Positions 17,500-25,057 of a DNA stretch of 36,894 nucleotides are shown piece by piece; position 1 is the first letter of the stretch, and every line of letters begins with the position of its first letter. The stretch comes from Pirellula sp. (GTDB taxonomy: Bacteria > Planctomycetota > Planctomycetia > Pirellulales > Pirellulaceae): the NCBI GenBank assembly GCA_025459245.1, contig JALOQZ010000009.1, forward strand, positions 1 to 36,894, read 5' to 3'. The position numbers and the translations under genes are program-made. Under the pieces are notes generated by a model. The model had not been told where the DNA came from and did no database searches. It saw only the letters and a program-made list of their open reading frames with translations.

Positions 17500-18219
17500 T
17501 CACAAACTCGCGTTAGACTCCGTTGCCTTTTCCAGCGCGACCGATTGAATACCTTCCATACGATTGAGTCGATTGACCCATTCAAGCGGATCGCATTGAT
17601 CAGCCCATAACGCATCGTAAACGACCTCGATTGCTGCACCTTGTTTGGTCGTTTGAATCTCGATCAACTTTGGCTCGCGAAAAGCACCGTCGATCGCTTG
17701 CTGAATAGGACCGCGAATTTCCACACCCAGTCCCAATCGCAATCGGATTCGATACCAGTCTTGTTTGGCGGTTGTTGGATGGGAGGAAGAAGGGGATGTG
17801 AATTGTTGCATTGCAAGCGCCGCAAGACTCACAATGGGTACACCCACCAGAGGAACGAGCCATTGAGCACATCCAACCGCCATACCGATAACCACACCGA
17901 AGATCACAAACGCGGTGTCGCGTGTGTCTTCAACTACTGTACGAAATCGGACGATGGCGAGCGCTCCTGCCAGCGAGAAGGCTCGGGCGATCGAGTTCCC
18001 AACCACGGTGGTCACCATGCAAATCAATACCGTCAGTAATACCAACGTCACATACATCGAGCGATCGTATCGGTTTTGTGATCGGAACTTGGTGATACGG
18101 TAGACCTCGGCAATGATCCATCCGAGTGCCGTCGAAGCTGCGAAGCGGATCGCTAAACTCAACGCATCGAGAGGCCCCGTCTCCGTGGTAGAGAAGATCG
18201 ATGAAAGTGTTTCGTTCAA
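17500..18219 (-). CDS. DUF4956 family membrane protein
   Basis: DUF4956 proteins have no proven function. The hydrophobic segments are LDALSLAIRFAASTALGWII, MYVTLVLLTVLICMVTTVV, AFSLAGALAIVRFR and FVIFGVVIGMAVGCAQW. The family hallmark is present: GALAIVRFRTVVEDTRDTAF. A soluble C-terminal domain of about 90 residues follows, with alternating beta-like strands (DWYRIRLRLGLGVEI, AAIEVVYDALW). The ORF track starts at 18321 inside the VTC gene. The better start is the TTG at 18219: AGGAG lies seven bases upstream, and TTG overlaps the upstream TGA as TTGA, giving 239 residues. The overlap implies translational coupling to the VTC-domain protein. CotH follows 55 bases later. Confidence 0.87.
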   Translation of the reverse strand: MNETLSSIFSTTETGPLDALSLAIRFAASTALGWIIAEVYRITKFRSQNRYDRSMYVTLVLLTVLICMVTTVVGNSIARAFSLAGALAIVRFRTVVEDTRDTAFVIFGVVIGMAVGCAQWLVPLVGVPIVSLAALAMQQFTSPSSSHPTTAKQDWYRIRLRLGLGVEIRGPIQQAIDGAFREPKLIEIQTTKQGAAIEVVYDALWADQCDPLEWVNRLNRMEGIQSVALEKATESNASL

Positions 18220-19034
18220 AGTGTTGCTCCTACTGATTTCTCCATCGACGTTATGAATTCTTTCATCGCCGCTCGATATTTTGAGAACTTGATAGGAGCA
18301 ATTTGAAAGTCTTCCACCCATCGCTTGAGATGGACGGGCAAAGAATCCATGAACTTGAACTCGACGACGCAGTGGTTTGGCTCTAGCGGTTGCAGCGATC
18401 GTGAAGCTGATGAAAGCTGGGCTTCGTGCGTACCAGACAGATAGTCCTGGAACTCAGACCAACCCTGCTGTGCAAATCGATGCACCGAGAGTTCGTTATC
18501 GATCGTTACGCGGAAAGGGACATCGGAATGCTCACTGATAAACGCTTCGCGCCGATACTCGACAGCGCAGCTCGGCAACAATCCGAAGGTTTGCGTTTCA
18601 CTCCATATCGCAGAGTCCAAGGAACTTAACTGCAGTAATTGGTCCAATGGGATAGGGTCTCGAAGCTTGGACACAACTCCTTGTTGTCGCAGTTTGCGTT
18701 CGAGGAAAAGCTCGCGCCCATCGTCGTATCGTCGAAATCGGAATTTAGCTCCCCCTGTGGCCGGCGTTCGATGGTAGATGTCGTACGATCGCGTATCCAG
18801 ATAAAGACTGCAAACCTTGTACTGCCCTGATACTTGATCGGCGAATGGATCGAACTGCAATTCACCCCGCGCTCTGGCTTTCAGCTGTTTCGCTAAATCG
18901 ATCGGCAGCAGGAACTTTAGCTCAATTGCTCGCTGGCTGGTGTTGGAGCCATGTACTAGTCCGGGCGATAAATAGGTAGGAATTGCAGATTGCATGCAGC
19001 ATTCTCTGCAATCCGTTGGCGGGTCGGATTCCAT
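18216..19034 (-). CDS. VTC-domain (polyphosphate polymerase-like) protein
   Basis: VTC domains are triphosphate-tunnel enzymes; the yeast Vtc4 domain makes polyphosphate from ATP. In this 272-residue protein the tunnel-lining charged motifs are all visible in order: IELKFLLP (E38, K40), SLYLDT, AKFRFRRY (98-103), LERKL (E112, K114), EYRREAF (160-165), VTIDNE, VVEFKF (E225, K227) and KFSKY (249-253). No membrane segment or signal peptide is evident, so the domain should be cytoplasmic. The start at 19034 lacks a clear ribosome-binding site; the ATG at 18995 (MQSAIPTYLS) keeps the whole domain and may be real. It is the first gene of the operon with DUF4956 and CotH. Polyphosphate synthesis is a family inference, not shown here. 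Confidence 0.88.
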   Translation of the reverse strand: MESDPPTDCRECCMQSAIPTYLSPGLVHGSNTSQRAIELKFLLPIDLAKQLKARARGELQFDPFADQVSGQYKVCSLYLDTRSYDIYHRTPATGGAKFRFRRYDDGRELFLERKLRQQGVVSKLRDPIPLDQLLQLSSLDSAIWSETQTFGLLPSCAVEYRREAFISEHSDVPFRVTIDNELSVHRFAQQGWSEFQDYLSGTHEAQLSSASRSLQPLEPNHCVVEFKFMDSLPVHLKRWVEDFQIAPIKFSKYRAAMKEFITSMEKSVGATL

Positions 19035-19262
19035 AAGGCTTTGGATGAGAAAAGAAAAGCAATGCTTGCCCTAGCAACCTTTTCTTTTGCAGGTGCGAAA
19101 CCGATTGCTCGCAACCAAAAAAGAAGGGCTAAGCCGTACCTCTGCGAAGGAATTCGCTCGAGGCCATAGAGTGCTTAACCCAAGGGATTGTGAAGAGTTC
19201 CGGAAGATTTCTCGTTTTCCGCTTTCGGCGGCCGCCGGCTCGGCAGCTTTCAGGGGGATCCG

Positions 19263-20504
19263 CTACGACCAGCTGTACATGGTCATGGCCTTTTGAGATC
19301 GTACCATCACCTTGCCAGGCAATACTCCGACGTGCGCCCAAGCCTCTTCCTCGTTGGTTGTGAGGGCCCGCTCCGAAAGCATTTGGTATTCCTTGGGGTT
19401 ATGCTCGATCAAACGAAGGACACCGGTTTGGTCGAGCGCCAAGATCCGCTCCCCGTTCGTAACCAGGCTCCAGTACTCGCCGAAAGGTTTGGTGATCCAA
19501 GCCTCCTTGCCGGTCGTCAGGTCGAGGCAAGCAAATCGTTTATTGCGAAGGTGCATATAAAGGGAGTCTCCGAGCACTACGGGCGAAGACATGTAGCCTT
19601 CGATTTTGTTCTCCCACCGAATCTTAGGGGTTCGGTTGTCATCGATGTCGATCAAGATGGAACGGCCTCCATAACTGCTGGTGAACAACGCGTTCTTCCA
19701 GAGGGTCGGAGTCAGGATGTTCATCCCTCGAAATGCGGCAACTTCGTACTTCCAGTAGGGCTCGCCGGTCTCGAGATTGATACCGGAAAGAAGGGTTCGC
19801 GTCTGAACGAGGAGTTGGCGAATCCCATTGAGTTCGCCAAAGATTGGAGAGGAGAATGCCCCGCTCGTCATCATGTCCCCAGCGTCTTGCAGCGAGGACC
19901 ATAGGATCGTGCCGTCGGCAGCACTGAGTTTGTGAAGCCCCTTGCCAGCTTGTATGTACAGGTGTTCGCCGTCGACGATCGGAGAGCAGACCATCCCGAA
20001 ATCGGGCACTTTGCCAAACCGCTCCGCGAAATCAACACGCCATTTTTCATTACCGGTTTCCGTGTCGAGGGCGACCAAGACGTCTCGGATCCCCCCCACA
20101 AACAAAGTCTTGCCGTCCGTCGCGGGGGTCGCGCGGATCCAATTGCCGTTTCTTGCTGCGAAGAAAGGGACATTGAGAGTTCCCTTCCAACTGACTTGCC
20201 ACCGGATTTCTCCATCCGCTTGGGAAAGAGCGTAAACCGACTCCTTACCTGCCTTGCTCTCGGTGGTAAAAATGAGATCTCCGTTAGCTATCGGTCCGGA
20301 ATAACTATCACCGAGCGGCCGCGACCAAATCTGCTTGAGGCTGTTCTCGTCCAGCGAATTCGGCCAAGCGCCGGTGACCACACCGTTTCGGGCTGGACCT
20401 CGCCACGTTGGCCAATCCAACTTCTCCGCTTGCAGTACCCCGGGAGCTACGACCAAGGAAGCTCCGGCGGCAAACGAACCTTTTACAAATGCACGGCGTT
20501 CCAT
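19263..20504 (-). CDS. PQQ-like beta-propeller repeat protein with Tat-type signal
   Basis: This is an exported propeller protein of the kind abundant in planctomycetes. MERRAFVKGSFAAGASLVVAPG is a twin-arginine-like leader (RRAFVK). LDWPTWRGPARNGVVTGAWP is the usual opening of the family, followed by blades such as VYALSQADGEIRWQVSW, VALDTETGNEKWRVDF, HKLSAADGTILWSS, SGINLETGEPYWKYE and ACLDLTTGKEAWIT. The ORF track adds 47 residues from 20645. I chose the ATG at 20504, because it begins the signal peptide and TAGGA lies about seven bases upstream, giving 413 residues. The gene is alone, downstream of a 7-2-7 inverted repeat. Ligand and role are unknown; it may be a scaffold rather than a PQQ enzyme. 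Confidence 0.88.
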   Translation of the reverse strand: MERRAFVKGSFAAGASLVVAPGVLQAEKLDWPTWRGPARNGVVTGAWPNSLDENSLKQIWSRPLGDSYSGPIANGDLIFTTESKAGKESVYALSQADGEIRWQVSWKGTLNVPFFAARNGNWIRATPATDGKTLFVGGIRDVLVALDTETGNEKWRVDFAERFGKVPDFGMVCSPIVDGEHLYIQAGKGLHKLSAADGTILWSSLQDAGDMMTSGAFSSPIFGELNGIRQLLVQTRTLLSGINLETGEPYWKYEVAAFRGMNILTPTLWKNALFTSSYGGRSILIDIDDNRTPKIRWENKIEGYMSSPVVLGDSLYMHLRNKRFACLDLTTGKEAWITKPFGEYWSLVTNGERILALDQTGVLRLIEHNPKEYQMLSERALTTNEEEAWAHVGVLPGKVMVRSQKAMTMYSWS

Positions 20505-20528
20505 GAGTTTTCCTACCTGTAAGCAATA

Positions 20529-20544
20529 CGAATCGAGCGATTCG
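20529..20544. promoter_or_regulatory. Inverted repeat upstream of the PQQ propeller gene
   Basis: CGAATCG-AG-CGATTCG is a perfect 7-bp inverted repeat with a two-base centre, 25 bases upstream of the preferred start at 20504. It could be an operator or a 5'-UTR hairpin. No regulator gene is adjacent. Confidence 0.4.
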
Positions 20545-20736
20545 ATGACGATGACGGAATGTCCAGATTGTGGGACTGTAGGAGGGAGGGGGTAATCGTC
20601 AAGCCGCCGCTTAAACGGATTTCTCGCAAAAAAAGATTTGAACATCGGAGCGGTTCTGCCGAATGTCCGATCGCCCCTAATTCATTGGATGTTGCAGCCG
20701 TTCCTTGCCGATGACGAGAAAAGGGAGCAACGAAAA

Positions 20737-20913
20737 ATGAAGTCAATCAAAGAAAAGCTGGCACAGTTTACTCAGTCTGGAGATGGGCCGAGCCCGCTTG
20801 AATATTCGGTGATTGTTGCGTTATTGGTCGCCGCTAGCCTTACCGTCATCTCCAGCAGCCGTCAGATATCGCACCCGTATGTAAGCCGCCTGCCGATGAC
20901 CTCTACCCGCTAA
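20737..20913 (+). CDS. Flp/Tad-type pilin (58 aa)
   Basis: The product is a small prepilin with a charged leader (MKSIKEKLAQFTQSGDG), then PSPLEYSVIVALLVAASLTVISSS. The expected prepilin-peptidase site is after Gly17, leaving Glu at +5 and Tyr at +6, followed by one hydrophobic helix. This is the Flp family pattern, and the size is typical. The ORF track starts at 20638. The ATG at 20737 is chosen because GGGAG lies nine bases upstream and the leader then has normal length. It is a single gene, not within the tad operon, but cpaF-tadB-tadC lie 8.4 kb downstream on the same strand. The proline at +1 and the short polar tail (SRQISHPYVSRLPMTSTR) are slightly unusual. Confidence 0.8.
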   Translation: MKSIKEKLAQFTQSGDGPSPLEYSVIVALLVAASLTVISSSRQISHPYVSRLPMTSTR

Positions 20914-20983
20914 TCGTCATCGGTCGGTCCAAGTCTACCCAGCCCCTCTAATTCCCCTGACTATCGTTTCTTGTTATCGGGGG

Positions 20984-22363
20984 TTACCTGGCTATTGGGG
21001 GATGAACACCCGTGTACCCGAATGGCGTCACCGCCCGAAGCTCCTCCTTGACCGACTCGCTGACGGACAGGGAATGGATAAAGTTCGCGAAGGTCTCTTC
21101 GTTTACCTTGCCTGCTCCGCGGGTGAGCTCTTTGAGAGCCTCATATGGGTTGGGGTATTTCTCGCGACGCAAGATGGTTTGAATTGCCTCCGCAATCACA
21201 ATCCAGTTCGCCTCTAAGTCACCGTGAATCTTTTCTTGATGGAGAACGAGCTTGCCCAATCCCCGATCGATCGATCGGAGAGATAGAATGAAGTGGGCAA
21301 AGGGGACACCGATGTTTCGGAGCACTGTGGAGTCGGTCAAGTCGCGTTGAAGACGCGAAACGGGAAGCTTGCTCGACAAGTGCTCCCAAATCGCATTGGC
21401 TATTCCCAGATTCCCCTCCGCATTTTCAAAATCGATAGGATTGACTTTGTGCGGCATCGCGCTCGAACCGACTTCTCCCGCTTTGATCTTTTGCTTGAAG
21501 TAGTCCATCGAAACATAAGTCCAAATGTCGCGGCATAGATCGATGAGGATCGTCCCAATCCTTTTAATGCCATCCATCTGAGCTGCGAGGTCGTCGTAGT
21601 GCTCAATTTGAGTTGTGAATTGCTGCCTGCGCAGCTCGAGCCTCTCCTCTACAAATTTGTTCCCGAAAGCGATCCAATCGGTCTTTGGGTAGGCGACATG
21701 ATGGGCGTTGAAGTTGCCCGTTGCACCACCGAATTTTGCCGAGCAAGGAATCTGTTGCAACAAACGTAGCTGATGCTCCAGACGCTCAACAAACACCATC
21801 ATCTCTTTTCCGAGCCGCGTGGGTGATGCGGGTTGCCCGTGCGTTCGCGCCAACATGGGAACGTCCGCCCAATCGATCGCTAACTGTCGGAGTTTATCGA
21901 TCAAATCATCGAGCCGAGGGAAGAGCTCTCGTTCCAACGCGTGCTTCCAAGAGAGAGGTACCGCGGTGTTATTCACATCTTGTGACGTCAATCCAAAGTG
22001 GACCCATTCGCGTTGCGAACTCAGCCCCATAGCATCCATGCGGTCTTTGATGAAATACTCGACCGCTTTCACATCGTGATTGGTAATCCTTTCATGGTTC
22101 TTCACATGCTCAGCATCCTGAATCCCAAAGTCAGCAACCAGCTTCCTAAGTGCAGCGGTTTGTTCTTTTGTTAGCTGCAAGAAACCTTCGTCGGAAAGCA
22201 AGATCAAGTATTCGATTTCGACCCACACACGATATCGGATCAATGCAAACTCCGAAAAATAGTGATCGAGCTTCGGAGCAGGCGGAGCATCATCGACGGA
22301 GGTGAGTTGATTTCGGTAGCGTCCGTCGATCGGAGAAATTGCAGTAAGGTTTTGAAGGTGCAT
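20984..22363 (-). CDS. purB: Adenylosuccinate lyase
   Basis: This cytoplasmic enzyme of purine synthesis releases fumarate from SAICAR and from adenylosuccinate. The N-terminus MHLQNLTAISPIDGRY and the length of 459 match the E. coli-type PurB subfamily rather than the shorter Bacillus type. The superfamily signature GSSAMPHKVNPIDFENAEGN (flexible catalytic loop with Ser) is intact, as are LARTHGQPASPTRLGKE (catalytic His) and TSQDVNNTA. It is last in a minus-strand run rsmA-ribE-purB; ribE ends 36 bases upstream. Confidence 0.97.
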   Translation of the reverse strand: MHLQNLTAISPIDGRYRNQLTSVDDAPPAPKLDHYFSEFALIRYRVWVEIEYLILLSDEGFLQLTKEQTAALRKLVADFGIQDAEHVKNHERITNHDVKAVEYFIKDRMDAMGLSSQREWVHFGLTSQDVNNTAVPLSWKHALERELFPRLDDLIDKLRQLAIDWADVPMLARTHGQPASPTRLGKEMMVFVERLEHQLRLLQQIPCSAKFGGATGNFNAHHVAYPKTDWIAFGNKFVEERLELRRQQFTTQIEHYDDLAAQMDGIKRIGTILIDLCRDIWTYVSMDYFKQKIKAGEVGSSAMPHKVNPIDFENAEGNLGIANAIWEHLSSKLPVSRLQRDLTDSTVLRNIGVPFAHFILSLRSIDRGLGKLVLHQEKIHGDLEANWIVIAEAIQTILRREKYPNPYEALKELTRGAGKVNEETFANFIHSLSVSESVKEELRAVTPFGYTGVHPPIAR

Positions 22364-22399
22364 CGTAAAGTCGAGATCAAGGCTGATAGGGTGACGCTG

Positions 22400-22996
22400 C
22401 TAAGACTGTCGCGGTGCGACGGCCCGCTGAATATATTTGGCGAGAATATCCGTTTCGAGGTGAACGGTCTGACCGACGTCCAAGCTACCAAGGGTGGTAA
22501 CGTCGAGTGTGTGGGGGATGAGGGCGATTGAAAATTCTCGATCGTCGACTTGAACAACAGTCAAGCTAACTCCGTCGATCGTGATCGAGCCCTTGTTCAC
22601 CATCTGCCTCAGAAGCTCAAATGGTGCTTCAAAGTAAAAGTGAGACCATTCTCCTTCTTCTCGGCGTCTTACAAGTGTTCCGAGACCGTCGACATGCCCG
22701 GTGACGAAGTGGCCACCCATTCGGTCGCCCACTCGGAGCGATCGTTCGATGTTGAGTCGATCGCCGGGTGAGCGACGGGCAAACGTTGTCTTGGATAAGG
22801 TCTCCGATCCAAGCTCAAAGGTGCAGCGACTTGTTTGAATCTCCACTACCGTAAGGCAGCAACCCGCGACGGCGATGCTGTCACCCAGTTTGACCCCTTC
22901 GGAGAGAGGGCCGAGTTCAAGCGTAAGACGCATTCCTGGTCCGTCTTGCTCAACTGATACTATCGTTCCCGTTCCTTCAACCAATCCTGTGAACAT
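22400..22996 (-). CDS. ribE: Riboflavin synthase (alpha chain)
   Basis: This enzyme dismutates two 6,7-dimethyl-8-ribityllumazine molecules to riboflavin. At 198 residues it has the two tandem lumazine-binding barrels expected. The first opens with MFTGLVEGTGTI and has GDSIAVAGCCLTVVE. The second opens with GHFVTGHVDGLGTLV and has KGSITIDGVSLTVVQV. No FMN riboswitch was recognised upstream. It stands apart from other rib genes, between rsmA and purB on the same strand. Confidence 0.96.
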   Translation of the reverse strand: MFTGLVEGTGTIVSVEQDGPGMRLTLELGPLSEGVKLGDSIAVAGCCLTVVEIQTSRCTFELGSETLSKTTFARRSPGDRLNIERSLRVGDRMGGHFVTGHVDGLGTLVRRREEGEWSHFYFEAPFELLRQMVNKGSITIDGVSLTVVQVDDREFSIALIPHTLDVTTLGSLDVGQTVHLETDILAKYIQRAVAPRQS

Positions 22997-23071
22997 CGCG
23001 ATGCACCCTGCTGTGAGGCTGATGGGGTTATGAGGCTGATGGGGTTTTCCCTTGGCGAATCGAACGCGGAC

Positions 23072-23983
23072 CTAATCGGTTTGGGTGGCAGAAGTGACCC
23101 GGCGCGATTCTTCGAGTAACTCGATGATCTGTTCAACCGACAGTTGCTCTGCTCGCAAACTTTCCGAATGATGAAGCTTGGCCAAAATCTCATCGACTTG
23201 GGCTTTGCTCAAGTGATCTTGGGTGGCGGTCGCCAACTGGGAGCGGAGGAACTTCCGACGATGGAAGAACAGGGCTCGAAGCGTCGTATGAAAGTAATTC
23301 AAGTCAACGATTCGCGCTCGCTTGGCAGCATTCGGTATGATGCGAAGGATCGAGGAGTCGACCCTGGGACGCGGCCAAAAAACAGAGGGGGGCAAATTGC
23401 GGAGGATTTCGCAATCGCACTGCGACTGCATCCAGATCGTCAAAGCGCTGTAGTCTTTGCAGCCCGGAGGTGAGACGATTCTCTCGGCCAATTCTTTTTG
23501 AATCGTCACCACCATGCGTTCGGGGAGCGGATCGACGGTAAGCAGATTGCTAATAATGGGCGTTGCGACGTTGTAAGGAAGGTTAGCTACCAGTTTGAAC
23601 CGGGAACCTGGAAACAGAGCCAGTTTCTCTCGAACAGTTTCCATAACTTCATCGCGGAGGTGATTCTTGTTTCGCAGGGCATCGAATGTGAGCATGGTCA
23701 CATTCGTGTTTTCCTCCAACTCCCGCGCCGCGAGTACTTGCAGTTCGCGATCGATTTCCACGGTGATCATGTGACCGACGTGCGGTGCGATGCGCTTGGT
23801 GAGCGACCCCATGCCCGTGCCGATTTCCAAGATCACGTCGGTGCGTCCAAGATCCGCACCTCGCGCGAGGATATCCAAGATGTTGAGATCGATGAGGAAG
23901 TTCTGCCCGTACTTGGTTTTGGGCTGCATTCCAGCCGCCTCGAAAGTGCGGCTCAGGTAGGTATAGGTTTGACGTTCTGACAT
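23072..23983 (-). CDS. rsmA: 16S rRNA dimethyladenosine transferase (KsgA/RsmA)
   Basis: RsmA dimethylates two adjacent adenosines in helix 45 of 16S rRNA late in small-subunit assembly. The SAM-binding motif I is EIGTGMGSLTKRIA, preceded by the usual KTKYGQNFLIDLNILDIL. The catalytic motif IV is ANLPYNVATPI. The C-terminal helical domain (SVFWPRPRVDSSILRI, FFHRRKFLRSQL) is complete. Length of 303 is slightly above the average ~270 because of both ends. It probably shares a transcript with ribE, which starts 75 bases downstream. Confidence 0.96.
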   Translation of the reverse strand: MSERQTYTYLSRTFEAAGMQPKTKYGQNFLIDLNILDILARGADLGRTDVILEIGTGMGSLTKRIAPHVGHMITVEIDRELQVLAARELEENTNVTMLTFDALRNKNHLRDEVMETVREKLALFPGSRFKLVANLPYNVATPIISNLLTVDPLPERMVVTIQKELAERIVSPPGCKDYSALTIWMQSQCDCEILRNLPPSVFWPRPRVDSSILRIIPNAAKRARIVDLNYFHTTLRALFFHRRKFLRSQLATATQDHLSKAQVDEILAKLHHSESLRAEQLSVEQIIELLEESRRVTSATQTD

Positions 23984-24025
23984 GTCGACGATTGTCGAGT
24001 CGCCTGTCGGATGCTCAAGGCCTAA

Positions 24026-24493
24026 TCAGGGGCGGATTTCGAAAATCGCTTCGATTTCCACAGCGATGCTGCCCGGCAGCGCATTTGTCCCCAGGGCGCT
24101 GCGAACTCCGATCCCGTGATCGTCCCCCCAAAGGTCAACAAAAAGCTGGCTGCATCCGTTGATCACCGCAGGAGATTGTTCGAATTCGTCGGTGCACCGA
24201 ACAAGCCCCAGAAGCTTCACCACTCTGGAAACTCGGTCCAAGCTCCCCAATCCCGCTTTGAGTGTCGCTAGCATGGCGAGGCCGGTTTGCCTAGCGGCTA
24301 CCTGCCCTTCCTCGATGCTCATATCCGCTCCCAAGCGACCGGTGATGAGCGTTTTGTCACTGCGGAGCGGCCCGTGACCGGATACATAAGCGAGATTCCC
24401 GACGATCAACATCGGCTTGTAGAGCCCGACCGGTTTGGGGGCGGGGGGCATCTCAAGCCCCATTGATTTGAGCTTCAGTTCTACATCAGACAT
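24026..24493 (-). CDS. RidA-family (YjgF/YER057c/UK114) protein
   Basis: RidA proteins hydrolyse reactive enamine/imine intermediates released by PLP enzymes; other members have different or unknown roles. The 155-residue product has the single-domain fold: YKPMLIVGNLAYVSGHGPLRSD, QVAARQTGLAMLATLKAGLGSLDRV, VKLLGLVRCTDEF, and the C-terminal VRSALGTNALPGSIAVEIEAIFE. In the last segment the canonical Arg that holds the substrate carboxylate appears shifted or replaced, since RSALGTNALPG-type sequences belong to the divergent subgroup rather than RidA proper. The track start is 24526. I prefer 24493 (MSDVELKLKSMG), because GGAG precedes it by seven bases. Confidence 0.88.
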   Translation of the reverse strand: MSDVELKLKSMGLEMPPAPKPVGLYKPMLIVGNLAYVSGHGPLRSDKTLITGRLGADMSIEEGQVAARQTGLAMLATLKAGLGSLDRVSRVVKLLGLVRCTDEFEQSPAVINGCSQLFVDLWGDDHGIGVRSALGTNALPGSIAVEIEAIFEIRP

Positions 24494-24581
24494 CGCATGG
24501 CTCCGCACGGGTGAAGGAAATCCCAAGTCCGATTGGCTTGGGAAGTCGAAATTCTATCGAGAACGGAGGTGGTGTTGAAGT

Positions 24582-25052
24582 CTAGCCTTGAGCCGCGGAG
24601 CTGTAGCGATCGAGTTCCGTTTCGAAGATCTTTCGAAAAACCTCTCGTCGCAAATTCTCATCCCCCGTCTTCGGGGCGGCGGTGTGCCAATAAATAGGAT
24701 CGACAAACAGAATCGACGGAGGAACTTCTCTTGGGAGCCCTGAAGCCACCTGGCGCACCATGGCCGATTCGGATCGATTGAGCTTGTGAACTTTGATCAA
24801 CTTCGCAAGCAACCTCTTGGGGCAATTGATCGGTTTCTGATACCAAGTGATGAAAGTGATGGTGCTTTTCCAAACAGCGAGAACAACCATCAGACTCGCA
24901 ATTGCCCCCGTTGCGATCATTCCCCAAGGTGTTGGGGTTTTGTCATACCCTTGAATCCGGAGCAACTCACCGAAGAAGAAGCTACGCGAGATCCCATCCG
25001 ACAGGCAAGCGTTGCCGAACAGGGATTCCAAGAACAAAATTGCTGGTTCCAT
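24582..25052 (-). CDS. Hypothetical membrane protein
   Basis: I do not recognise this 156-residue protein. One confident membrane segment is seen (WGMIATGAIASLMVVLAVWKSTITFITW, about 43-70), preceded by a partly hydrophobic N-terminus (MEPAILFLESLFG). A cytoplasm-like region follows: KRLLAKLIKVHKLNRSESAMVRQVASGL, then PREVPPSILFVDPIYWHTAA and an acidic C-terminal helix (ENLRREVFRKIFETELDRYS). It begins five bases after the HEAT-repeat gene stop, so the two are almost certainly co-translated and may work together. Confidence 0.7.
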   Translation of the reverse strand: MEPAILFLESLFGNACLSDGISRSFFFGELLRIQGYDKTPTPWGMIATGAIASLMVVLAVWKSTITFITWYQKPINCPKRLLAKLIKVHKLNRSESAMVRQVASGLPREVPPSILFVDPIYWHTAAPKTGDENLRREVFRKIFETELDRYSSAAQG

Positions 25053-25057
25053 AGTCT

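Noticed and set aside
19195-19262. GGCGGCCGCC palindrome downstream of the PQQ gene as a terminator
   Set aside because: No T-run follows on the minus strand, and the surrounding arms do not pair well.
20914-20983. Possible terminator between the Flp pilin gene and purB (CCCCTGA...TCGGGGG)
   Set aside because: Only four or five base pairs form and the stem is interrupted; no T-run.
22364-23071. FMN riboswitch for ribE
   Set aside because: The short gap upstream of ribE (about 75 bases) shows no conserved RFN elements by eye.
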